Of a stretch of 64,000 nucleotides of DNA, positions 1 through 10,800 are shown in pieces. This DNA comes from Phytophthora colocasiae. Its lineage: Eukaryota; Oomycota; Peronosporomycetes; Peronosporales; Peronosporaceae. The position numbers and the translations under genes were made by a program. Within the stretch, counting starts at the first letter, position 1; every line of letters begins with the position of its first letter. The DNA is taken from the NCBI GenBank assembly GCA_018806915.1, contig JAGKQI010000073.1, positions 1,178,001-1,242,000 of the forward strand. The letters are read 5' to 3'. The notes under the pieces are model-generated. The model made no database searches. It was not told where the DNA came from and saw only the letters and a list, made by a program, of their open reading frames with translations.

Positions 1-1
1 A

Positions 2-1340
2 GTATCAGCGGATGGTGTCTTCTACCTGCGGCTTCTCCGGGTTAAAACGGCTGAGGAACAAGGGTTAACGCTCGTACCTGATAAGGAGGACTTCCTTACA
101 TGCCCAATCCACTCGCTCGCAGTAGCTCTCGTGATGCAGACCGCGTCCTGCCCAGCTCTGCTTAGCCAACTTCCAGAGCTTGCGGCGGCAAGTGAGGAGC
201 CGCTAGTCCCCGGTGTGGCATTGCAGGACTTGCTCGAACTGCGTTACTCAGGGTCAGAAGGATGGCGCCTTCGTCTACGATCGCCGCTCCTGCGCCCAGC
301 TGTCGCTCAATCCCCGGACCTACAAGCAAAGAAGCACAAGTGAGCAGCACAACAAAGTCGAATGCAGGGAAGAAAACCCGTGGAGAGGACGGTGTTCAGG
401 CGTACGTTAACCGCCCCCTCAAGCGCGTTGCTGAGCCCGCTGGGGCCAACACGACTTGACATCCCACTCCTTCAGGCGCGGAGGCGCCCAACATGCCAAC
501 GGAGATGATCGCCTTGCTGCCCAGTGGATCTTCGACCGCGGCGCGCGGGACACGAGCAAGGTCAACAAAGGCTTTGCCTACGTGTACAACACGCCGCGGG
601 AGGACCGGAAGGTTGCGGGAGTGCTGAGCGGGTGGGAGGCCGACGCAGATCCTGTAGTTCTTGATACTGCAGCGCTGGACCATGGAGCTCAAGAGCGGCT
701 GGCATGCTTGAGTCAATTCTTGTTTAGCACCTGTACAGGACTCAAGGAAAGTTAGCAGCAAGGTCCTCACCGTCCTCACAGCGTACCCGGTCCGCTACTA
801 CCCGCAGTTGAAAGCGCTTGCTCCGGACGCCCCGGTCGTAGATCGCGTAGGAGAGTGCTTGGGCTCAGCGGGGATCTCGGAGGCCGACGCGCTAGCCTTG
901 TCGGTTGCGCTTAATGAGCAAGCTTCACCCGAACCAGTAAAAGAACAAGAACAGGAGGACAAGACGCACACATGCCAAGTACATCATCACCTTCTCGCTG
1001 TCATTGATGAGCCTATCGCCTCAAACCGGGCCCTCTCCGCGCGCCTTACTATCGTCGAATCCGCGTTTCTAAAATCTAAACGAAAACAAGCACTCGAAGA
1101 ACAACCACAAGAACAAACCACGTTAGATTTCCGATTTGCCCTGGCTTTGGCGAGTTTCCTGCTTGTCGAAAAATGTAGGGATGTCGGGACGGCCGCGACA
1201 TGGACGATTTCCCGCTCGAAAAGCCCAAGACGGCGGTAGAATTTCTGTGTGCGGCGCTGAAACCGCCCGCGCTCAAGCAGACAGTGATACGGAGTTGAAG
1301 CGCACTATGTACAAGTCGACCAATAAATCCGTCAAGGTAT
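2..1340 (+). pseudogene. Crypton-like tyrosine recombinase, 3' part, frameshifted
   Basis: This is the decayed C-terminal half of a tyrosine recombinase of the kind carried by oomycete Crypton-like elements. The reading frame is open from the window edge (VKTAEEQGLTLVPDKEDFL, then HSLAVALVMQT), shifts near 330, and resumes at about 440-755 with the signature SHSFRRGGAQHANG. That signature holds the His-x-x-Arg pair of the catalytic site. It is followed by WIFDRGA and FAYVYN, where the nucleophile tyrosine is expected. A tail from 808 to about 1240 (LKALAPDAPVVDRV, then Gln/Glu-rich) looks like the usual C-terminal extension. At least two frameshifts make it non-functional. It runs straight into a gypsy gag fragment at about 1348, so the two elements are nested or fused. 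Family assignment rests on motif recognition only. Confidence 0.65.
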
Positions 1341-1347
1341 TCTTGGA

Positions 1348-2418
1348 TTGGCTCAGGTCGCGTGTGTCTGCATTCCTGATCTTCGAGTCGGCAATCCAGC
1401 GGACGACCGGGCTGACGGAAGCCTGGCCCACCAGCAGTCAACGCCAAGCAATGCGTCACGCAACAGCGCACGATTTCAGTCGCCGAGGGCTGGAACAGCA
1501 GCAGTGGCGCCTGGGCCTAAGCCGAACTCGGTGGGATCGGGCCCTGGCAGCGACGGCACAAAGCTTCAAGGCGCTAAGAAGTCGTCAACTCCGGGCCAGC
1601 CGCGCAAGTGCTTCAAGTGTGGCGACTTGACTCACGGTGTGTTTCAGTGCCCACTGGCAAGTGCGACAGAAGCGAAGGAGCTGTACGACAAGAATCGCAA
1701 GGCGCCCAAACCAGTGGGTGTCGTTGTACTTGTCCCGGGCCTGCCGGTACAAACCATGCCTGAGGACAGTGCTGGCCAGAAGACTGGCTCGCTAGCATGC
1801 CGGGTGAACGGTGTGTTAGCAGCTTGGGCGAAACCTGACAGCGGAGCCGAAGTATCGGTAGTAACAACTCACCTGCTACAGGAGCTCAGAGCGAAGGGTC
1901 AGTGGTTGCAGTGCCGGGACCTCCAGCAATGGGAGTCCATCAAGGGAATCGCTGCTGCACCGATGGTTATCAAGCAGGAAGTCAAGCTGGACCTCCGTTT
2001 CGACACAATTAATGGAGGGTTAACGCTCAAGAACCTTACCTTCTGGGTCGTATCAGACGGTCTCCCACCAGGAATGGGCGATATCTTGCTTAGTGAAGAT
2101 GTCATGGAGCGGCTGGGGTACAATGCTCAAGCGCTTTTGGACCAAGCACGGAGCATCAGAGACGTTTATGACCTGGACGAAGACGTGGCGCCACCCGGCG
2201 TGCTCAGCGTATTGGCATACGCGGCTGCTACAACCATTCATCCAGAGCCTACGCCTGAGGATAACGAGCTACAGCCGGACAAGGAGCAGCGTTGCTTCCC
2301 CGATATCATGTTACTCAGGACCGGGAGGAGGCGCGTGCGCTTGAGTGGAGTATTCTCGAAGGAAAGCTCGACGAAGCCGCAAACCTGGGCTGTAGTGCTG
2401 AATTTCGAGCGGAGTTAG
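1348..2418 (+). pseudogene. gypsy gag zinc knuckle and protease
   Basis: The 356-codon open frame begins inside the element, so its first ATG is not a trustworthy start. Residues around 90-103 form a complete CX2CX4HX4C nucleic-acid-binding knuckle (CFKCGDLTHGVFQC). Downstream, AKPDSGAEVSVV matches the D-S/T-G active site of retroviral-type aspartic protease. The frame then passes through GDILLSEDVMERLGY, a linker seen in oomycete gypsy polyproteins, before stopping at 2418. The next frame (2292-2633) continues with DPPVDMTPLKVTLKP, the N-terminal approach to reverse transcriptase. A single frameshift therefore separates gag-PR from pol here. Confidence 0.8.
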
Positions 2419-2419
2419 C

Positions 2420-3991
2420 GGAGGTGCTGTCTGAATATCGCGACGTCTTCTGGATCAAGCTCGGTCGAGACCCACCCGTTGACATGACCCCTCTCAAGGT
2501 AACCTTGAAGCCGGACGCCGTACCTGTGCGCTGTAAGGCTCGCAGCTACGCTCTAGAGCACCGAGCGTTTATGAAGAAACACGTTCAAGAAATGATTGAT
2601 GCAGGACTTTGCTACCGCAATCCTCAAAGCTAGTGGTGCTCGCCGCCTTTGATCGTCAAGAAAGTGGAGCCAGGGGATTTTCGCATGACAGTAGATGTCC
2701 GCCGGGTGAATGGTGAATGCTCAAACCCTGCGGATGATTTGGCCGATGCCAATTCTCGAGGTCATCATGGATTACCTTACGGACTCGGAGCTGTATTTTC
2801 TTTTGGACTTTTCAAGGGATAATGGCAATTCCTTTTGTCGCTCGAGTGCCAGGAGCTGTTCTCGTTTTTCTGACGGACATTGGCATTTTTACGACCATTC
2901 GGGTGCTTATGGGCGGCTCCGACAGTGTCGCCTACTGTCAGGCCACCGTGCAGGAGATGTTCGAGGAATTTCTGTATAACGGGTTGCTCATTTGGCTGGA
3001 TGGCTTACTCGGTTACGCCATGTCCGAGGAGGGATTGCTCAAGCTCCTGCGGGGTGTCTTAAAGGTGTGTGCTACAAAGGGTTTGAAATTAAACCCATCC
3101 AAGTGCTCGTTCTACCTCAGAGAAGCCCGTTGGTGCGGACGAGTAGTGTCGAAGAATGGTGTTCGCCACGATCCTGGCCGGATCTCAACCCTTCAGGCCT
3201 TAAGCGCTCCGGTAACATCCAGCAGTTCGTGAGTGTACTTGGGTGGATAAAGATATCCATTCCTGGCCACAACAAGCTCACTCAGCCACTCGTTGATCTT
3301 ATGGAGGAGGTCTACAAGGCTGCCGGTGGACGCACTCGCCGTCAGGACTCTCACGTGAAGCTGACCGATGTTGGCTGGACGGACGTGCACACGACCGCCT
3401 ACAAGCTTGCAAACAAGCCCTGGGATGTGCTGTCGAGCTCGCTCATGTCAAGCCGGGCTACCGTCCTCCGTTTTTACTGATGCAAGTGATTCACACTGGG
3501 GAGCAATTATCACTCAGATTCCGCAAGATCACACGGCGCGCATGTTCTCCGAACAACACCACGAACCTTTAATGTTTCTCAGTGGAACGTTTTCGGGAGC
3601 AGCTCGGTCGTGGGCAATTATCGAGGAGGAGGCGTACTCCATCATTGCCACCTGCCAGCGCGCTGACTATCTGGTGCATCGACCAGGAGGATTCACGCTC
3701 TACACACATCACCGCAATCCGAGGTTCAACCCAACCAGTGTGCTATCTGCCGTACCGAAGTACACTGCTGACAAACTCCAACGTTGGGCGCTTTTTTATT
3801 TACTCTTGGCTTATGACTATGCCATTTGTGACATCGCGGGTGATGAAAACGTTTGGGCGGATTTTCTTTCTCGATGGGGCTCTTGTTTGCCGAAAATATG
3901 TGCCGTTCGCACAATTCCGTACGAGTACTCGCCCACACTCAACGACGAGTTCAAGTGGCAGACGATGTCTGAGGTGCTCACTTGTCAGTAG
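2420..3991 (+). pseudogene. gypsy reverse transcriptase and RNase H, broken
   Basis: Reverse transcriptase pieces lie in several frames. RMTVDVRRVN is at about 2680, VLMGGSDSVAYCQATVQEMFEE at about 2905-2970, LKLNPSKCSFYLREARWCG at about 3085-3135, and the thumb/connection region extends to 3480. The catalytic loop reads WLDGLLG where the family has WLDDLLG, so the second aspartate of the polymerase site is lost. The RNase H domain (3368-3991) keeps VFTDASDSHWGA, EPLMFLSGTFSGAARSW and DNVWADFLSRWG-type motifs (written here DENVWADFLSRWG), which contain most of the expected acidic residues. Frameshifts near 2630, 2820 and 3230-3370 prevent a polyprotein. Confidence 0.82.
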
Positions 3992-4019
3992 GGTGCCGAA
4001 CGTCCACAGGACCTGAAGC

Positions 4020-5450
4020 TGCAGGCCGACATACGGGGCATCGTTCGGCTCGATGCCGGGCCAATTTGGATTCCTGCAGAGGCCGGATCTCTCCAGCTCC
4101 GTTTTTGTATTGTGGGTCATTTTAGGTGTTGCGGGCATCGCGGCCTCGACACGACGCTGGGCGCCACCTCCAAGCGTTTTTGGTGGACGGATCTCGCTAC
4201 CGACGTGGAATATTTCGTGCGTCGTTGTCTCCATTGTGTCAGTGTCGTCGGTGGTTCCTCTATCCTCCGACCTCTCGGGGAAGCGATGCATGCTGAGCGT
4301 CCTAATGATCTCACACACTGGGACTATCTCTACATGGGAGCATCTACCAGCGACGACATGTACATTCTGGTAATCAAGGACGACGCCTCCAAGTATGTTT
4401 GGTTTTTAGCCGTTCCTGATGCCACAGCGGACACGACTTACACATGCCTCATGGATTGGTTTGCTGCTTTTGGGTTTGCCTATCGTGGGTCAGTGACCAA
4501 GGCACTCATTTCAAAAATGAGGTGATCCAGTCTTTGCAACACTCCTTGGGAGCCCACCACCATTTCACCACCGCCCGTTGTCCATGGGCTAATAGCACGG
4601 TGGAGGTGGTGTAGCGCGAAACTCTGCGCTGCTTTCGGTCTCTACTTTCAGAATGGCATCTATCTACACGGGATTGGCCCCGCCTGACCAAGGTGGTGCA
4701 GCTCGCGCTTAATCACACGCCGGCGAAATCTCTCGCGAATCATGCCCCGGTGACAGTCATGACCGGGATCCCGGCTATGTCGCCGCTGGACGCCATTTCC
4801 CTGCCGGCACCGCTCGAGCCCACGACCCTGTCCAATCTCACGGCGACACGTAAATCGGACTTCGAGGCGCTGCGTGAGGCTCTGGACAACATGCACAAGT
4901 CCGTCGCGCAAGCAAGTCGGGCTGCTCGTGCTCAAGGGCGGAAACATGCTCGCACTACCGGCATGTCAATGGCGCAATATGACATCAGCGACTGTGTTCT
5001 CTACGCGGACATGTGGGCAAACACGCGTGCAAAGCTCCGTGTGAAATGGTGCGGTCCGGCTCAAGTAACGAAGATTGTGTCCGCCTGGATTTTCGCGGTG
5101 AAAACCTACTAACCGGCGACGAGCGTGAAGTTCACGATCAAGACTCAAGTTCTACAGCGACGCCAATTGGAACGTCACCGATGAGCTGCTTCACCACATC
5201 GCCCATAACAGTGAGGGTCACGTCGTTGCTCAGATCCAGGATTCCCGCTACAGTGATGCGGACAAACGCTTGAGCTCTTGGTCAGCTGGCGTGGACTTTC
5301 CAGTGCAGAGGATTCCTAGGAACCTGCTGTTACGCTACTGGGAAGATGTACCGGTGATGGTGAAAAATTTCATTCGCGCTCACCCCCGAACACCCAAAAC
5401 CAAGAAGCTCGCTTCAGGGTTGGAGTTGAAGGCGTTGCTCCGTAATTGAG
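4020..5450 (+). pseudogene. gypsy integrase and chromo-like tail, broken
   Basis: The HHCC zinc-binding domain is visible at about 4112-4250 (HFRCCGHRGLDTTLG, then FVRRCLHCVSV). The catalytic core follows with HWDYLYMGASTSDDMYILVIKDDAS. Its continuation lies in another frame from about 4500 (HFKNEVIQSLQHSLGAHHHF, ARCPWANSTVEVV) with an in-frame stop near 4613. The end of integrase (LNHTPAKSLANHAPVTVMTG) reads through to 5112. After one more frameshift, a stretch at about 5140-5450 (LLHHIAHNSEGHVV, then LLLRYWEDVPVMVKNF) resembles the C-terminal chromodomain-like segment of oomycete gypsy elements. Confidence 0.78.
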
Positions 5451-7157
5451 CCCTTCAGGAGGGTGTTGTTGTCGCCAGCGGGCTCCAGTAGCTGCTGCTA
5501 CCGAGGTTGAAGCTCGCCACCTGCAGCTGCAACTTCGACGAGGATATCCTGCAGGGCGACAAGTCAAACCAGCTCGGCGGCCAAGGACTTTACGCGCGTG
5601 TCGAGGACGGCGTACGACGGTCAGGCCAGTGTCCAACGATCAGGCACACGTTGCAGTTGCAGAACTTCATCATGCAAGGGTGCTGCAGGACTAGTCGAGG
5701 GTTTCTTTGCGTTTAAGTTTTTCTAATTCATTCATTCTGCATTTTGCTTTACTTATCACAAGTGCGAAAACAACAGGGCCTGACTAGCCACCAAACTTTG
5801 CAGAAGGATGTACAGTGGAATCTGCGAGTGATATTCAATGCCGCACTGACAATGTGTTCTGGGTGTCCAGCTAAAGCCTGACGGTGAGCTTGTTCGATGC
5901 GGAATAATTCGCCCAGCTTGTGGTTGTAGATTCTTTGATGCTCAATGCGCATCATAAGTTTCGGAGGCCATGTTCCATTTGATGCAGGCTTCTTGGAGGG
6001 ATGCCAATGATGGACATCTCGAAGACAGGTTCCAAGCGTTCCGGAAATTCTGTGGCTTGGCAGTGACTTACGAACGCGTTGAACCTTACTCAGGCCGAAT
6101 CCTCGGTGCACCCGAACTTGCCAACGTACTGTTGGTATACCTTCATAGTCGTTAGTGTATAACCTAAATCACCGAAAAAAATGGGTAGTTGGCGTTGTTT
6201 TATGTTGAAGTGAGCTCCAGCTGGCGTCAACTCCATAGCACCGTTGTACATCCGTGTCAACGAGCCTACCCAAAGCGGATACAACACGTTCGATCTGTTC
6301 AGCTCGGGATGTTGTCCATTTAGAGGAGCACGCGGGCGCATAAGACCGATGTGCCTGTGCAACCAGCGGCGCTCGTCAAGGTCGAGCTGAATTGCTGGAT
6401 TGTTGTCCGGGTTGTTGGCCATTTTGATTGTGTTGGCCTTGGATTCCACAGATTTCCTCTTGCAATCTTGGGTTCCTCATCAGAGCCGGAACTGGGGCAT
6501 CCAGAGGCAATTTCGTTGCTTCTGTATATGCCCTGTTTTGCGGCAACTAGAAGTGAGTGCAATTGCCGGTGCAGGTTGCAACCTCGGTCGGATCTACAAT
6601 TAATGAATAGATACAGTACTCCGACGAAGGACTCTTTTCATTTCGTTTCCATTGTTATGTAGTTCATTACACTGAGCTTTATTAGCTAGTTTGATGAGAT
6701 ATCTGTGCATGAAGTTGGCGTTCACCTCGATCGTGTAGTCATAGTCAACGATAAGGATGAACGACTGAATGAACAGAAACTAGTCACTGTGGGTCTCATT
6801 GCTTTTGGGTTCAGAGGCCAGATAGCTGTGATGGCGCGACCGTTGGGGAACCCTCTCTAAGTGTCGCAAATTTATCCCGTGCTTTATCGCGGTGGCGCGC
6901 TCGCTACATGCGCTCTTCCGCTACGAACGCTGTGCAGGTATGTTCATGAAGATACCTTCTAATTGTATGCCAAGTTTCGTCGCTCATTTTGCTGTATTAA
7001 GCGTGCCGGACAATTGGGAAAAGTTTTCCCAACTATCAAAACTGTCAAACTTTATATGCAGGTAAATTATTGCAGTGAATCTCTCTACCTTTGTTGACCA
7101 TCAACAATGAGGACTGTGGTGAGGGCTATCGAGGTCAGGAAAAGCGCCGCCAGACCC
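5451..7157. other. No supportable gene; eroded intergenic or transposon DNA
   Basis: About 1.7 kb with only short frames. A minus-strand stretch at about 6090-6300 (AGAHFNIKQRQLPIFFGDLGYTLTTMKVYQQYVGKFG) looks protein-like and could be a transposase shard, but I cannot place it in a family. A possible gypsy 3' end (tandem CAG-rich sequence to about 5700) is not bounded by any repeat I can see. Confidence 0.5.
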
Positions 7158-7194
7158 GCTGGCCAATCAGCCCGGCGACCGCTGATTGGCCAGC
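7158..7194. repeat. Perfect 14-bp inverted repeat containing CCAAT boxes
   Basis: GCTGGCCAATCAGC and its exact reverse complement GCTGATTGGCCAGC are separated by nine bases. Each arm carries a CCAAT box, so the structure presents two outward-symmetric CCAAT elements. It lies just downstream of the hAT remnant and beside a dispersed repeat. Confidence 0.8.
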
Positions 7195-7211
7195 AGAAAC
7201 ATAATGTCGCT

Positions 7212-7320
7212 CACGGTACTACCTGATGGGGAAACTGATAACGTGGCAGCTGTTCTTAAAGAGGATATCCTGGCCGTGTGTGCCGGACAGGGCAGGTAGC
7301 ACCCTGCACGTTCGTCACAA
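7212..7320 (+). repeat. Dispersed repeat, copy 1
   Basis: About 110 bp starting CACGGTACTACCTGATGGGG and ending GTTCGTCACAA recurs in direct orientation at 36492-36602, with roughly 85-90 percent identity by eye. The shared core is AAACTGATAACGTGGCAG followed by TTCTTAAAGAGGATATCCTGG. It encodes nothing recognisable and may be a fragment of an LTR or of a small non-autonomous element. Confidence 0.75.
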
Positions 7321-7321
7321 A

Positions 7322-8860
7322 TGGTTCTCCGACGACAGCTCTTTGGTCCTACCGGGCAGTGCAAGAACACACGCCTCCTCGAAGGCGACGTCCTTCACTA
7401 TACGGGCATCAGCTGCCAGGTAGTGCTCAGTCGCCGGGTGGGATAGCGTCAAAAATGTCTCGCACGTCGAATAGCGTGATGCTGTCTTCTTGCAGCTTCT
7501 TGGTGGCGGACTGGAAGTCCCCCATTTCCGCTAAGAGCGCCGTGGAGCGGTTCTCTCCCGTCGAGATGGCATCGAAGCTGCAATGTCATCATCGTCGACA
7601 TCCAGGAAAGAACGAAGCTCAAAGTAGCGCTTTAGCATCTTAAAATTCGAGCCCCACCTCGCCACTTGATTGAAAACAGGGCGAAGAGAAGTTTTCCTCT
7701 TAATACAAAAAAATCAAACAAAAATCACATTTTATTAATATCACAAACTGAAAACACAATTTACCTGAGTTTTGCAGCGTGCTTGAGGCAGCGCAGTTTC
7801 CGCAGTGCTTTCACTTCGTCGAGCTGGGCTTCGTGGTCGCGTTGACCGCCAAATGCAAGTGATGGCTTGCGCACCCGACAAACGAGACATGCAGCAAATC
7901 GGCCAAGCGTGTGTTCACTGAACAGTTGTCAGCGACCAAGAAGGTGACATCATCGACGCTTCGCTTGTAAAAGGGTAGCACACCCTCCAGAAACGCTACG
8001 TGACTCTCGGCGGAATGGTCAGACGCACCCTTGTCAATGAGAGGGACTAGAGTCAGCAGTGCCTTCTCGGAGCGTCGGTCGTGTTCGTAGACCGCGAAGA
8101 TGGCCACATAGTGCTCTGACTGAAAACTCCAGCGACACCAAATGTTGCAGGTAGAGCCTCGCTCAGCGCGTCCTCCACCTCGCGTGGCACGAAGTTCGCG
8201 TACTTAAGAAGCGTTTCGGTGGCGATTGGCTCCACAGTCACGTTCTTAGCGACAGTAGGATTCTCACAAAATGAGAACGGCAAGTTGTACTGGATGACCC
8301 AGTCCAACCAACTGTAAATGGTCTGGCTCGTCGACAAATGTCACTAGCGTGCTCGAGTTGAATCCACTGTTCGTCATTGTTATCACAAAATCAGGATGCC
8401 GCTTGAGCACGTGACTGATGAGGTTGGAGTAGCCAGTCTTGGGGTCTTGTTTGCGCTCGGTAGTGCACTGGCAACGGAAATACTCCGTTGGCTCGTCTTG
8501 GCCGTCTAGCACCGGCGTAAAAAAGTAGGAGCAGATTTTCTTGGTAGTGAAGGGGTTGCTACTGTTGGTGGGAGCCATGGTTGATGTTGGAATGAGGATT
8601 TCGCTGGCAACGTTCACTTTCGCTTCAACAGCTCTCAACCCTTGATTTGGTGAATTGGTAATTACGTCCACTTTGTAGGCTGTCCGCCACTGAAGTAGAA
8701 ACCAAACCGATGATAACCGGTAAAACTCACATAAAAATATTATATTTCTCCAAAAATCCAATTTGTAAAAATAAAGTATCATGGTTGAAATATTGTATTG
8801 ACCTTCCAATACAATCATTTTGTTTTCGGAGGTGGCGGATATACATGTCGTAGATTGCAC
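7322..8860 (-). pseudogene. hAT-family transposase, frameshifted
   Basis: Read on the minus strand, the N-terminal part carries a BED-type zinc finger (FRCQC, then SNLISHVLKRHPDF). The middle follows as WLDWVIQYNLPFSFCENP and LLKYANFVPREVEDALSEALP. The catalytic region has YVAIFAVYE, LLTLVPLIDK, HVAFLEGVLPFY and FLVADNCSVNTRLADLLHV, then GCASHHLHLAV, all characteristic of oomycete hAT transposases. After a frameshift near 7830 the remainder (EAQLDEVKALRKLRCLKHAAKL; VARWGSNFKMLKRYFELRSFL; MGDFQSATKKLQED) continues to about 7370. There are at least four frameshifts. The hAT C-terminal dimerisation block is not clearly visible, and no terminal inverted repeats or 8-bp target duplication were found. 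Confidence 0.8.
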
Positions 8861-9420
8861 ACCAACTCGTGAACCAAGGGCAGCGACTTTGCATTGAACT
8901 TAAGGTCTCGCATGTTCGTGCTGGAAAATGAGTCACCATAGGCCACGCAAAGCCCATCTGTGTCATTTATGCGAGTAGTATAGGCTCCGCCAGCTTCGAG
9001 TCTACCTCAGACATTGACAAGTCAAACAAGAACTCCACCGGCCCCATAGCGAAATCTCCACTTGCAGTAGTGTGATTCCCGCCTTCTCCCACTCCAGCAC
9101 CAGCAGCGCCGTCGCCGTCTCCACCTTCTTCCACACCAGCAGCGCCGTCGCCGCCTTCTTCCACACCAGTAACGCCTGATGTGCCTTGTGTCGTAGCACA
9201 CTTGGAAAAAAAGCATGGGGGGAAGTCCGCGAGAGAGCTACCGTAGGTCTTCTTCAGTGCGTGAAGGCGCCAACGAAGGTCGGCAGCGGAGTGCTTCGCG
9301 CACCTCATCCTGCGACGCACATCAGACCACGATATACGCGAACCACGCCGTTCATACACAGCGGCCAACTGCACAAGCCTCTTGTCTTAACCGACTGAAA
9401 ATTTTGATCGCATAGCAGCT
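8800..9420 (-). pseudogene. SANT/Myb-like ORF with Gly/Glu-rich middle
   Basis: The 135-codon frame at 8967-9374 starts QLAAVYERRGSRISWSDVRR and continues MRCAKHSAADLRWRLHALKKTYG. This helical, Trp/Arg-rich pattern matches SANT/Myb-like DNA-binding segments that I associate with oomycete ORFs. It ends in FPPCFFS and a low-complexity Gly/Glu/Asp tract. Its natural continuation in a second frame (about 8806-8960: DGLCVAYGDSFSSTNMRDLK, then SLPLVHELVCNLRHVYPPPP) is unfamiliar. The upstream edge is not resolved. It may be an accessory ORF of a transposon rather than a host gene. Function unknown. Confidence 0.4.
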
Positions 9421-9561
9421 TCACCGATGAGGAGAATTACTTTGTTTCAGTATGCATTTTGGTAAAGCACTTCGAGACAGTGACAAATCGTGCCATGAAG
9501 TGTATCCACCTCGAGTGCAATCATTGATGCACGTCAACTGATCAGGTCACTCATTTGCACT

Positions 9562-9953
9562 TTGTATAGAACAGAAAACGCACGAATAATTAGCCTGCTG
9601 ATTGCGATACCTGTAGGGGTGACACCCGTTCCTATCTACCTCGTTTTTGTATGGGAAGTTTTAGTGTCTAGTTTTCTGAAATCGAGAATGTCTACGGCTC
9701 ACAAAAAAGAACGCGGCAGCCCTGGCACTGTTCAGAGCCTGGCTATGCTGTGTCGCATAATGCAGCTTTAGCCTGCTTCAAATGGCTTGTTATGCAGCAT
9801 TGCGACTGTTTAGGATTGTCTATGGTCAACTGCACTCGTCCTTACCCGAACACCATACCCTACCCAATCCCTTTACATACAAATGTCAAGTCTAATTATG
9901 CTGCATATGCAGCATAAAAAAACAAAATCGGCTCCGGTTTGGAGGGGTTAAAT
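9562..9953 (+). mobile_element. piggyBac terminal fragment (right end)
   Basis: The fragment ends CCGGTTTGGAGGGG followed by TTAA at 9950-9953. This matches the terminal inverted repeat and target site of the complete element at 25328-29654, whose right end reads CCGGTCTGGAGGGG-TTAA. The two right ends also share GTAGGGGTGACACCC and TTTTTGTATGGGAAGT about 300 bp inside. A perfect 22-bp palindrome (9896-9917) sits about 30 bp from the end. No left end of this copy was found. Confidence 0.75.
9896..9917. repeat. 22-bp perfect palindrome (piggyBac subterminal motif)
   Basis: TTATGCTGCAT followed by its exact reverse complement ATGCAGCATAA. This is the fullest example of the GCTGCATATGCAGC motif scattered through this piggyBac lineage. 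Confidence 0.85.
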
Positions 9954-10738
9954 CCTGAAGGTTGCTTGAGTGCGTTAAGCTTAACGGACATTTCATATGA
10001 CCAAAATTTCGACAGTAATTTACTAAGTGCGTACTATTTGGCTAAGCAAGGTTACAGGCACTTTCAGTCCAAATCTGGAGATTTTCTCTTTTTCTTAGGA
10101 AAATGCTTTAATATACTGTTTGCAGCGGTGGCCATAGGCGACGTTTTTTACTTACCGAATGTAAAGCCAATCAGGACGAGCATTTTTAGTGTCCAAAATC
10201 GCAAGTTTGGTAACATTTTGAAAGAATTGCACTCAAGGCTTGGCCATGTTGGAAAAAAAAAGAACTCTTAATTAGTACGATAAGTAACGAGAATATCGGA
10301 GGGCTGCCTAAAATACCTTGCTATGAATTGAAGAAGGTTCATTTCTTTTGTAAGACATTCGCCCAAATGAAAGACAGAAGAATGTCCTATAAGAACATGG
10401 TGGGAGCCAAGGCCACGGAACCACTCCATACACTTTATATGGATACAAAGGAAAACTATGGGCTAATGGCTAATATGGCTCGTTCGGATATCACTATGCC
10501 TGTCCGTTGTAGATTATGCTACCGCTTATAAGTGGTATTTTTTGTGGTAAAATCCCTAAAGAAAGTTCCCGGTAAAATGCGGGACTTGTTGAAGAATTTG
10601 CCAGTTCAATTTCCGTTTAAGGTAAAGAGAATTAGAACCGACGGCGGCTCTGAATTCCTGAATTCAGAGATATCTAAATTGTGTTCCAAACTCGATTTAG
10701 ACTTTCAAAGCTCAAATGTAGAGCCCCAAGAACACTAG
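9954..10738 (+). pseudogene. Ty1/copia polyprotein remnant (GAG-pre-integrase and integrase)
   Basis: Three short frames together give a copia-type order. LHSRLGHVGKKK is the His-containing start of the GAG-pre-integrase zinc domain, and FCKTFAQMKDRRMSYKNM follows it. The integrase core is YMDTKENYGLMANMARSDIT, then KWYFLVVKSLKEVPGK-like sequence, then RTDGGSEFLNSEISKLC, which holds the second catalytic aspartate and the GSEF motif. Frameshifts near 10265 and 10500 and a stop at 10738 kill it. The left edge coincides with the TTAA of a piggyBac terminus, so the copia copy was probably a piggyBac target. No reverse transcriptase is present. Confidence 0.75.
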
Positions 10739-10800
10739 TGACCTGGAGGCCGTCAACGGCAAAGGTCTCGCTATGTGGAAGAACAAGCTGTTGACGCACG

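Larger units (their letters stand above)
1348..5450 (+). mobile_element. Ty3/gypsy retrotransposon body, degenerate, no LTRs seen
   Basis: The order gag zinc knuckle, aspartic protease, reverse transcriptase, RNase H, integrase, chromo-like tail is the Ty3/gypsy (Metaviridae-type) order. Frameshifts and stop codons interrupt every domain. I could not find a pair of long terminal repeats on either side, so the copy is probably truncated or badly eroded. The body resembles the gypsy family common in Phytophthora. Confidence 0.85.
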
